Below are positions 1-5,065 of a stretch of 5,073 nt of DNA, piece after piece. Origin of the DNA: CAIZGX01 sp044371535 (GTDB taxonomy: Bacteria > Bacteroidota > Bacteroidia > Flavobacteriales_D > Sanyastnellaceae); NCBI GenBank assembly GCA_044371535.1, contig JBILTL010000137.1, forward strand, positions 1 through 5,073. Direction: 5' to 3'. The notes below the pieces were generated by a model. That model was given only the letters and a program-made list of their open reading frames with translations. It did not search any database and was not told the DNA's origin. The first letter of the stretch is position 1, and every line of letters starts with the position of its first letter. Made by a program: the position numbers and the translations under genes.

Positions 1-26
1 AAGAAGTAATTCGAATCGAAACAAGT
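1..26 (+). other. Left-edge flank, possibly the tail of a convergent plus-strand gene
   Basis: These bases lie between the window edge and the terminator hairpin. Read in frame 1 they give Lys-Lys-stop (stop at 7-9); read in frame 2 a stop falls at 26-28. Either could be the last codons of a plus-strand gene entering from the left, which would fit a two-way terminator just downstream. Too little sequence is present to identify any product. Confidence 0.25.
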
Positions 27-58
27 AAAAAGGCCTTGAATTTTCAAGGCCTTTTTTT
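27..58. terminator. Bidirectional rho-independent terminator
   Basis: The arms AGGCCTTGAA (31-40) and TTCAAGGCCT (43-52) form a perfect 10-bp stem closed by a 2-base loop. The stem is flanked by an A-run (27-30) and a T-run (53-58), so a U-tract is produced in both directions. For minus-strand transcription it ends the phosphatase/M61 operon; the TAA stop of the peptidase (57-59) is embedded in the flanking tract. For plus-strand transcription it would end whatever gene lies to the left. Confidence 0.9.
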
Positions 59-1760
59 ATGCGTTGCGTTTGCCAATCCAGTAATTGAAAAGGCTGTTGT
101 TTTCAGGAAATGAGATATGCGATTGCTGAATAATTGGAAGTTCAGGATCTGAATGAAGCGTCAATTCAAACTGCACACCGTTGCGCAGAATAAGAAGTTG
201 CGTTGTGGTAGTGGCTTCAATAAGGAAGTTCACATTGCGGTCTACGGCAATTCCATCGATTTCTAGAATCTCATCGCCATACCATAAACCGCCGAGATCT
301 GCAGCAGAATTCATGCACACCGAAGTGACTTTTGATTTACCCATTTGAATATCTACGCTAAAACCGAACAAACGTTCGGTTGCTAGAACCGAAGTCGTCC
401 ATTCCAGTTGGACACCAATTTTATCGAATGCATTTTTCAAATGCTCTGAATAATCTACTGCTTTGTCTGCGATGTTTTTTCTGAAGTCTTGCGCGTTTGA
501 AAGTCCTGCAGATTCTAAGGATTTCCAGTAGTCTTCAACCGAATATCCTTTTTTGTTTTTCGCGAAGGTGTGGTACATGTTGTGCATGACATTGTCCAAC
601 GATTTCGTTCCTTCAGTTGCTGCAATCAATTCAATATCGAGAATCATAGAAAGCAAAGCGCCTTCGTTGTAAATGGAAACTTTTCTCCATGGAACACCAG
701 GGGTATATCCGTCGAGCCAAGTATCTATGCTGCTATCCGCCACGCTGTATGAGAATCTTCCGTAGTTTCTGTGGTGGGTATTTAACCATTTTTCCAACGA
801 TTGTTTCCAAAGGTCATTGTTCCAAACGTTGCTTCGGCGTAGGCAAAGATCACCGTAGTAGGTAGTCACTCCTTCGTCGACGTATCCGAGTTGGGTGTAA
901 TTTTCTTTCGTGAAATCATAGGGCATCATTTCAACCGGACGTAAGGTTTTTACGTTCCAGGTGTGAAAGAGTTCATGGCTGCAGATAGCCAACATTTCGT
1001 TGTGTTTTTCTTCACGGTCGAAGTTCTCGCCGTGTCCCATAACGATCACGGTGCTGGTTGTGTGTTCTACACCGTGATGCATGAAGTAGGGAGTGAAATG
1101 TAACAAGTAGCGATATTTCGAAACCGGAAACTCTCCGAAAATATTCAGTTGAAGTTGAGTGTATGAGCGGACGTCATTCCAGAAACGTTCAAAATTCAAA
1201 TTAGTAATTCCGAAGATGTTTGCTTGAAAGGTAACGCCGTCGATTTCTTCCGAGAGCACTTCTCTGTTGTGTGAAGCAACAAAAGGTGAGTCTGCTAATT
1301 CATCGAAGTTTTGGGCGAACATTTTATTTCCTTCGTGGGGAAGTCCGCAGGAGAGGTGTGCATATGAATCGAGAATTTCAACGCTATAGTTTTCATTCGC
1401 TCTTCCAGGAAGGAAAGGAATGCAGTTGACCGGATTCACATAAAGCATTTGGCTGTTCACATAGGTGCTCCCAGCGTTTAGCTCTGCTGCGCAATAAAAA
1501 TATTCGAATGTAATTTGCTCGTCAGCATTGCAGGTGATGCACCATTTGTCTTTCTCCGTTTTTCTAACTTCAAGCGAAGCATTCGAAGAATCGAATGCCT
1601 TAACATGCGAAATGTTTTTCGCGAAATTTCCCATTTCATATCGCCCCGGTCTCCACGAGGAAAGTTGAACGATTTGATTTTTTTCAGAGTGGTTGAATGA
1701 CACACGCACCTTCACCATTTTTCGGTGAATGCGCGGTGTGCTTAATGAAACATGAATCAT
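57..1760 (-). CDS. M61-family (glycyl aminopeptidase-like) metallopeptidase with C-terminal PDZ domain
   Basis: A 567-residue zinc peptidase of MEROPS family M61. Seen: an N-terminal beta-domain motif WRPGRY at 36-41 followed by NFAKNI, the family's W-x-P-G-x-Y signature; the zinc site HELFHTWN at 262-269, with H262 and H266 as ligands and E263 as catalytic base; the second signature KTLRPVE (271-277); and DEGVTTYYGDL (295-305), where E296 is the probable third zinc ligand. YNEGALLSMILDIEL (364-378) matches the conserved helix after the active site. Residues about 445-537 form a PDZ domain (GDEILEIDG at 495-503), usually used for binding peptide C-termini. Length is normal for the family. No signal peptide or membrane segment is visible, so a cytoplasmic location is inferred. 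The ATG overlaps the stop of the upstream phosphatase gene (ATGA, 1757-1760) and has no Shine-Dalgarno sequence, suggesting translational coupling. The physiological substrate cannot be read from the sequence. Confidence 0.93.
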   Translation of the reverse strand: MIHVSLSTPRIHRKMVKVRVSFNHSEKNQIVQLSSWRPGRYEMGNFAKNISHVKAFDSSNASLEVRKTEKDKWCITCNADEQITFEYFYCAAELNAGSTYVNSQMLYVNPVNCIPFLPGRANENYSVEILDSYAHLSCGLPHEGNKMFAQNFDELADSPFVASHNREVLSEEIDGVTFQANIFGITNLNFERFWNDVRSYTQLQLNIFGEFPVSKYRYLLHFTPYFMHHGVEHTTSTVIVMGHGENFDREEKHNEMLAICSHELFHTWNVKTLRPVEMMPYDFTKENYTQLGYVDEGVTTYYGDLCLRRSNVWNNDLWKQSLEKWLNTHHRNYGRFSYSVADSSIDTWLDGYTPGVPWRKVSIYNEGALLSMILDIELIAATEGTKSLDNVMHNMYHTFAKNKKGYSVEDYWKSLESAGLSNAQDFRKNIADKAVDYSEHLKNAFDKIGVQLEWTTSVLATERLFGFSVDIQMGKSKVTSVCMNSAADLGGLWYGDEILEIDGIAVDRNVNFLIEATTTTQLLILRNGVQFELTLHSDPELPIIQQSHISFPENNSLFNYWIGKRNA

Positions 1761-3415
1761 TTTTTAGTAGGTCTGAGGAAGCTAATGATTGGGTTGCCAA
1801 TACACGCGTTAGGGTTTCCAATGCGTAAATAGCTGCAGATGGTTGGTGCAATATCGGTAATGCTGTGCGCTGCAAAGTTTGTACTTGTTGGAACATTTTT
1901 TCCATACATCAAGAAGGGTACTTGCGAGTCGTAAGCATACGGAGAACCGTGCGTGGTGCCTTGTCTAGAGTATTCCATGAATCCAGGTTCAAGCACATAG
2001 ATTACATCTCCAGACAGTGCAGGAACAAATCCGAGTTGAACTTTCTTGCCAAGACCCTCGTTGTAGTTTTCTTCAGTAAGATCACAACTGGCGAAAGCTT
2101 TGGTGACATAATCTTGTTCTTCTGCCCACTTAGCGAGTGTGCGTTGCATGTCGTCTAACTTCATGTTTTTCTCCCGAACGAGCGTTCGGTTGATGAATAA
2201 GTTCAAGTTGCTTTCGTTGAGAATCCAGTTGCCTTGTCCGTATTTCGAATTCATGAAAAGTTCTGCTTTGTCTTCGAAATTATCAGACGACCAATATCCT
2301 GCGTTAGCATTCGATTTCTGAACGAGGCTAGGAGTTGGGGCTCCGCCGTGATCGGCGCTTAAGAACAAGAGGTAGTTATCTTTCCCAAAGCGCTTATCGA
2401 GTTCCAACAATAATTTTTCGAGTTCACGATCGAGGCGGATGTAAGTGTCTTGTAATTCTTTTGAATGAATTCCGAATTGATGTCCAACATAGTCCGTAGC
2501 AGAGAAGCTCAAGCACAACATATCAGTGGTGTTGTTCTTTCCCAATTGCTCTCCATCAATAGCGGCCAAAGCGAAATCGAGTGTAAGTGAATTTCCCATG
2601 GGCACGCCTTTGAGGATTTCGTATCCACCGTTGTGTTTCTTCAGGGTGTCTATATTGTATGGGAAGACAGGACGAAGCAATGGCTTGAAAGGCATTTCGT
2701 AGGCGTTGTTGTCTTCGATGCTTTCCGTGTAATTTTCTTCAGGAAGAAGGAGGTTCCAGGTTGAAGCGGCATAAGCTTTTGCTTTTCCGTTCGTATTGAA
2801 ATCTTGCACCCATTTTGGAATTTCGCGCATGTACCATGAGCTGGTAGCCCACACGCCTTCTTCTCCGCCTACGAACCAATACGCCGCGTTGGCGGTTCTT
2901 CCAGCGGGAAGTATGGCGCCGCGGTCTTTTAGTGAGATGCCAATGACTTTTGATTTTCCTGCGGTGAAGAGTTTGAGTTCATCGCCAATGGTGCTCGACT
3001 TGAGGTAATGCGGTGACATTTTTCCCGCCGCTGCAGAAGTGCCCACTCCGGTAACCGTGGAGTCGCCCGAGCAATAGGTCATGCGATTGTATTTACGTTC
3101 GTACCAATCGTTCGCAACAATACCGTTGTGTGCGGGTGAAGTGCCTGTGAATATAGCGGCGTGTCCTGGGCCTGTATAGGTGGGCATGTAGTTGTATTGC
3201 AAGTTGCGGGCGTATGCGCCGTTGCGCACGAGGCGTTTGAATCCGCCTTCGCAGTAGTCGTTCCAGAAGCGATCGATGTAATCGTTGCGCATTTGGTCAA
3301 CGGTTACGCCAATGACCAACGTTGGTAATTGTCGGTCTGAATAGGATGTATTTTTTTTCTGTCCGAAAGCATTTAAGCTAATGAATAGAAGCAATAAGGA
3401 AGTAAATCTCATCAT
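1757..3415 (-). CDS. pafA: PafA-type secreted alkaline phosphatase (phosphate monoesterase)
   Basis: A 552-residue alkaline phosphatase superfamily enzyme that hydrolyses phosphate monoesters with a bimetallic zinc centre. Numbered from the ATG at 3415, all residues known to matter in Elizabethkingia PafA have counterparts at nearly the same positions: D40, nucleophile T81 (in TYTGPGH), N102, K163 and R165 (in SLKDRGA), D308 and H312 (in DYVGH), D355-H356 (in ADHGG) and H489 (in TTHGSPY). The Lys/Arg pair separates PafA monoesterases from related NPP diesterases. The N-terminus (MMRFTSLLLLFISLNAFG) is a signal peptide probably cut before Gln-Lys-Lys, so export to the periplasm is expected. 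The frame stays open to 3592, but the extra 59 residues are low-complexity, precede the signal peptide and are encoded by a repeat array, so ATG 3415 (or the adjacent 3412) is chosen. It is first in an operon with the M61 peptidase. PafA enzymes of this group are known to be little repressed by phosphate; regulation here is unknown. Confidence 0.93.
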   Translation of the reverse strand: MMRFTSLLLLFISLNAFGQKKNTSYSDRQLPTLVIGVTVDQMRNDYIDRFWNDYCEGGFKRLVRNGAYARNLQYNYMPTYTGPGHAAIFTGTSPAHNGIVANDWYERKYNRMTYCSGDSTVTGVGTSAAAGKMSPHYLKSSTIGDELKLFTAGKSKVIGISLKDRGAILPAGRTANAAYWFVGGEEGVWATSSWYMREIPKWVQDFNTNGKAKAYAASTWNLLLPEENYTESIEDNNAYEMPFKPLLRPVFPYNIDTLKKHNGGYEILKGVPMGNSLTLDFALAAIDGEQLGKNNTTDMLCLSFSATDYVGHQFGIHSKELQDTYIRLDRELEKLLLELDKRFGKDNYLLFLSADHGGAPTPSLVQKSNANAGYWSSDNFEDKAELFMNSKYGQGNWILNESNLNLFINRTLVREKNMKLDDMQRTLAKWAEEQDYVTKAFASCDLTEENYNEGLGKKVQLGFVPALSGDVIYVLEPGFMEYSRQGTTHGSPYAYDSQVPFLMYGKNVPTSTNFAAHSITDIAPTICSYLRIGNPNACIGNPIISFLRPTKK

Positions 3416-3419
3416 GCTA

Positions 3420-3427
3420 CAAATGTA
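3420..3427 (-). promoter_or_regulatory. Bacteroidota -7 promoter box of pafA
   Basis: On the minus strand these bases read TACATTTG, a full match to the Bacteroidota primary sigma -7 consensus TAnnTTTG. It ends only 4 bases before the pafA ATG at 3415, so the leader would be extremely short or absent, or translation would use the second ATG at 3412. No clear TTTG-like -33 element is seen about 20 bases upstream, so the call rests on the -7 box and its position. Confidence 0.5.
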
Positions 3428-3441
3428 CCTCTGAATTAAAT

Positions 3442-3449
3442 TACTTTTA
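3442..3449 (+). promoter_or_regulatory. Possible -7 box for aroK
   Basis: TACTTTTA on the plus strand differs in one base from TAnnTTTG. It is the best plus-strand candidate in the pafA-aroK gap. If used, transcription would start near 3454 and the aroK mRNA would have a leader of about 125 bases made almost wholly of the hairpin array. No convincing -33 element is visible. Confidence 0.25.
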
Positions 3450-3453
3450 CGGG

Positions 3454-3563
3454 TCACAACACGTTGTGATGACCGCGCAGTGGATGACCGCGTTGCGGAT
3501 GACACAACACTTTGTGATGACCACTTCGTGGATGACGCTTCGCGATGACCGCGGAGCGGATGG
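3454..3563. repeat. Tandem micro-hairpin array A (7 units, GATGAC linker, ~15-bp period)
   Basis: The motif GATGAC begins at 3468, 3483, 3498, 3516, 3531 and 3544, with a final GATGG at 3559: steps of 15, 15, 18, 15, 13 and 15. Between copies are small inverted repeats: TCACAAC/GTTGTGA (3454-3469), CCGC-GCA-GTGG (3473-3483), CCGC-GTT-GCGG (3488-3498), CACAA/TTGTG (3503-3516), CCAC-TTC-GTGG (3521-3531), CGC-TTC-GCG (3536-3544) and CCGC-GGA-GCGG (3549-3559). Units 1 and 4 match at 18 of 19 bases (3455-3473 and 3503-3521). Loops and arms vary while pairing is kept. Because linker ATGA sits between GCGG and CCGC, neighbouring units can also pair with each other. The array fills the gap between the divergent pafA and aroK promoters and ends just before the aroK ribosome binding site. 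Function unknown. Confidence 0.85.
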
Positions 3564-3565
3564 TA

Positions 3566-3571
3566 AAAGGA
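3566..3571 (+). promoter_or_regulatory. Shine-Dalgarno-like site of aroK
   Basis: AAAGGA lies 7 bases before the ATG at 3579 and favours this start over the nearby out-of-frame ATG at 3574, which reaches a stop after 8 codons. It begins 3 bases after the last unit of the hairpin array, so array structure could affect ribosome access. Confidence 0.55.
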
Positions 3572-3578
3572 ATATGAT

Positions 3579-4031
3579 ATGGAGAGACACATTTTATTAG
3601 TAGGAATGCCCGGTAGTGGGAAGAGTACGGTGGCGAAGCGAATGTCGCAGGAGAGGGGTGTGTGTTGTTATGAAGTGGATGAAATGTTGGAGAAGAAGTG
3701 GGGAAGGAGTATAGCTGAATTTGTGGAAGAGAATGGTTGGGAAAAATTTCGAGAGGAAGAATTTTCTATGGTGAAATCGATTGTGAACGAACCGGTTGGA
3801 ATCATTTCAGCGGGAGCGGGTTTTTTCACAACTGAAGAAAAGGTAGAATTCTCCTTGAATCATTTTGAAGTATTGTATTTGGAAGTTTCTATTGATGAAT
3901 TATTCAATCGATTGAATACACCTGAAGAGCGCGCGAAGCGTCCGCTTTTGAGTGAAGGGGATTTGCTTCCTAAATTAGAAACTCTCTTTATGGAAAGGGA
4001 AGCGTTTTATTTAAAAGGGAAGAGAGGGTAA
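3579..4031 (+). CDS. aroK: Shikimate kinase, C-terminally short
   Basis: A 150-residue P-loop kinase that would phosphorylate shikimate to shikimate 3-phosphate with ATP, in the cytoplasmic route to chorismate and aromatic amino acids. Seen: Walker A GMPGSGKST (9-17); shikimate-binding D34 in YEVDEML; the SIAEFVEENGWEKFREEE stretch (44-61) with R58; a glycine loop SAGAG (77-81) where the family usually has GGG; the LID arginine in KRPLL (R121); and the substrate arginine R140 in MEREAFY. Family members usually run 165-175 residues; here the chain stops 10 residues after R140, so the C-terminal strand and adenine-binding loop are missing. No other frame restores them: readthrough gives 6 more codons and the +1 frame only a few more. 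E32 replaces the usual first aspartate of D-x-D, so the enzyme may be weakened or a divergent small-molecule kinase of the same fold. It is transcribed divergently from pafA and convergently with hicB. Confidence 0.85.
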   Translation: MERHILLVGMPGSGKSTVAKRMSQERGVCCYEVDEMLEKKWGRSIAEFVEENGWEKFREEEFSMVKSIVNEPVGIISAGAGFFTTEEKVEFSLNHFEVLYLEVSIDELFNRLNTPEERAKRPLLSEGDLLPKLETLFMEREAFYLKGKRG

Positions 4032-4089
4032 GATGATTTCATCGAAGGCTAAGTAGTTTTCTATTCCCACCTTTTGAACTCACAATTAC

Positions 4090-4452
4090 TCACCCAAACC
4101 TCAACCCACTCAACTCCTTTCCTATCTGCTGAATCCCCTGAACAATTCGCAGACCTTGTTCCTTTGAAAGGGGCTTTACACCGCGTATGTACTGAGAGAG
4201 TAATGTCGGATGAAGACCAATACGCTGAGCTAAGATCTTAGCGTTTAAAATGCGATACTGAAGAAAGAAATCGGTGAATTGAATTTGATAAACAAACTTC
4301 TTTCGCGGAGCGTCTTCAAAATAAAGGCCAATCGCTTCTTCCAAATTCGAAAGAAGTTGAGGCATACTCTTTCCCGTCGTGAATATTGGGAAATCATCTG
4401 AAAACGCCGAGAATCCCGTTCTTGTTTTTTCAATTTGAAATATTGTTTTCAT
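4090..4452 (-). CDS. hicB: HicB-family antitoxin with C-terminal helix-turn-helix
   Basis: A 120-residue antitoxin of a type II toxin-antitoxin pair. Residues 1-50 form the small HicB alpha/beta domain, with the pattern FQIEKTRTGFSAFSDDFPIF followed by GKSMPQLLSNLEEAIGLYFED, which in the family binds and blocks HicA. Residues about 68-110 (ILNAKILAQRIGLHPTLLSQYIRG and following) look like a DNA-binding helix-turn-helix of the Xre/Cro type, fitting a role as autorepressor. The ATG lies inside the end of hicA with a 4-base ATGA overlap (4449-4452), so the two are probably co-translated, toxin gene first as is usual for hicAB. The gene ends convergently 58 bases from aroK. Confidence 0.88.
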   Translation of the reverse strand: MKTIFQIEKTRTGFSAFSDDFPIFTTGKSMPQLLSNLEEAIGLYFEDAPRKKFVYQIQFTDFFLQYRILNAKILAQRIGLHPTLLSQYIRGVKPLSKEQGLRIVQGIQQIGKELSGLRFG

Positions 4453-4631
4453 AGTCCCGCTATTTTCTTAATTTTCATTTCAAGGCCCTTTCCCATTTCC
4501 TGACTTCCATGATTGGGAAAAATAATCGTTTCAGGAATGGTTTCATGCTTCATTTTCACATGAGATCCCTTCTGCGAAACCTCAACCCAACCAGCCTTTT
4601 TCAATAGCCTTAATAATTCAGAGCATTTCAT
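4449..4631 (-). CDS. hicA: HicA-family mRNA interferase toxin
   Basis: A 60-residue toxin with the double-stranded-RNA-binding-like fold of HicA, which in the family cuts mRNA and stops translation until neutralised by HicB. Seen: MKCSELLRLLKKAGWVEVSQ at the N-terminus, then KGSHVKMKH with the catalytic histidine at position 24, and a C-terminal FPNHGSQEMGKGLEMKIKKIAGL typical of the family. The size is the usual one. The frame extends to a TTG at 4652, but that codon would lie upstream of the likely transcription start and adds 7 residues not typical of HicA, so ATG 4631 is chosen. No strong Shine-Dalgarno sequence is seen. It is first in the operon with hicB and all recognised key residues are intact, so the toxin is probably functional. 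Confidence 0.9.
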   Translation of the reverse strand: MKCSELLRLLKKAGWVEVSQKGSHVKMKHETIPETIIFPNHGSQEMGKGLEMKIKKIAGL

Positions 4632-4654
4632 TGCATTTGATTTATTCGGCAAAA

Positions 4655-4686
4655 CAAAAGTAAATAATTATTTACTATTTTCCACA
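4655..4686 (-). promoter_or_regulatory. hicAB promoter (-7 TACTTTTG, -33 TGTG)
   Basis: On the minus strand, TACTTTTG (4662-4655) fully matches the Bacteroidota -7 consensus TAnnTTTG. TGTG (4686-4683), close to the -33 consensus TTTG, lies 20 bases upstream, within the usual 19-21 base spacing. Transcription would start near 4650, giving a leader of about 20 bases to the hicA ATG at 4631. Confidence 0.6.
4659..4676. promoter_or_regulatory. 18-bp palindromic operator, likely HicB-binding site
   Basis: AGTAAATAATTATTTACT is a perfect 18-bp palindrome. It covers half of the -7 box and the spacer of the hicAB promoter, so a dimeric protein bound here would exclude RNA polymerase. HicB antitoxins with helix-turn-helix domains commonly repress their own operon in this way; the assignment to HicB is inferred from position and symmetry. 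Confidence 0.65.
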
Positions 4687-4816
4687 CGAAATTTCTATGA
4701 AATTAATTCAGAGCCATACCCAGTTTAAAAAATGCTTATGCATGAAATTGACGAAAATATTTCAGAAAACCAGGTGCAGTAAAGGTTGTAAGCAGAATGT
4801 AAATTGCATAACTGGG

Positions 4817-4831
4817 GACTACGTTATTGGA
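4817..4831 (+). repeat. Isolated outlying unit of array B
   Basis: GACTACGTTATTGGA matches the array B unit (consensus AACTACGTTGTTRGA) except for its first base and one linker base. It stands 20 bases before the main array, suggesting either a former array unit separated by insertion or decay, or an independent copy. The arms GAC and GTT still pair if a G-T pair is allowed. Confidence 0.6.
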
Positions 4832-4850
4832 AAATCGAAGATTTTATTCC

Positions 4851-4949
4851 TACTTCGTAATTGGAACTTCGTTGTTAGAACTACGTTGTTGGAACTGCGT
4901 TGTGAGAATTTCATTGTTAGAACTACGTTGTTAGAACTACGTTGTTAAA
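4851..4949. repeat. Tandem micro-hairpin array B (7 units, exact 14-bp period)
   Basis: Seven consecutive 14-bp units start at 4852, 4866, 4880, 4894, 4908, 4922 and 4936, with consensus ACTACGTTGTTRGA. With the base before each unit, the cores are TAC-TTC-GTA, AAC-TTC-GTT, AAC-TAC-GTT, AAC-TGC-GTT, AAT-TTC-ATT, AAC-TAC-GTT and AAC-TAC-GTT. Every unit keeps a 3-bp stem around a 3-base loop; units 1 and 5 change both arms in a compensatory way. The linker is GTTAG or a close variant. Function unknown. Confidence 0.88.
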
Positions 4950-4951
4950 TA

Positions 4952-5024
4952 CCAGTCGAAGACATTCGCCGAAGGCATTCGTTGAAAACATTCGTCGCAG
5001 ACATTCATGCTTGCACATTATGTG
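4952..5024. repeat. Tandem micro-hairpin array C (13-bp period, CATTC motif)
   Basis: CATTC recurs at 4963, 4976, 4989 and 5002, exactly 13 bases apart, inside units of the form R-R-C-A-TTC-NNN-GAA. The cores TTC-GCC-GAA (4965-4973) and TTC-GTT-GAA (4978-4986) pair fully; TTC-GTC-GCA (4991-4999) has one mismatch; 4952-4960 and 5004-5012 are decayed copies in the same 13-bp phase. The array ends in a stronger hairpin, CACA-TTA-TGTG (5014-5024). It abuts array B but has a different period and sequence. Confidence 0.75.
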
Positions 5025-5057
5025 ACTCTCCTCACAACACCATACTAATTCCTATTC

Positions 5058-5065
5058 TACTTTCG
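5058..5065 (+). promoter_or_regulatory. Possible -7 box of a gene beyond the right edge
   Basis: TACTTTCG differs in one base from TAnnTTTG and lies 8 bases from the window edge, a distance typical for Bacteroidota boxes close to a start codon. No -33 element is visible and the gene itself is outside the window, so this is weak. Confidence 0.2.

Noticed and set aside
1478..3300. Other open frames antisense to, or overlapping, the phosphatase and peptidase genes
   Set aside because: They are shadow frames of well-supported coding sequences, with unlike-protein composition and no family motifs.
3454..3563. CRISPR array
   Set aside because: Units are only 13-18 bp with 4-6 bp conserved linkers and no unique spacers of 25-40 bp, and no cas genes are nearby.
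3416..3592. N-terminal extension of the phosphatase reading frame to an ATG at 3592
   Set aside because: The 59 extra residues are low-complexity Ser/Arg/Thr-rich translation of the repeat array, lie before a clear signal peptide, overlap the aroK start and would place coding sequence across the -7 box.
4032..4089. Terminator between convergent aroK and hicB
   Set aside because: GATGA-TT-TCATC (4032-4043) is a weak 5-bp stem and no proper T-tract follows it, so termination is not supported.
4632..4652. TTG start giving a 67-residue HicA
   Set aside because: The TTG would be upstream of the likely transcription start and adds residues not typical of HicA; ATG 4631 gives the normal 60-residue protein.
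4697..4948. Plus-strand 83-residue open frame
   Set aside because: Its C-terminal half is translation of the 14-bp array (a repeated VRTTLLELRC-type peptide), and the N-terminal half resembles no known family and has no ribosome binding site.
4851..4949. CRISPR or integron-type repeat array
   Set aside because: The 14-bp units are directly contiguous with no spacers, and no integrase or cas gene is present.
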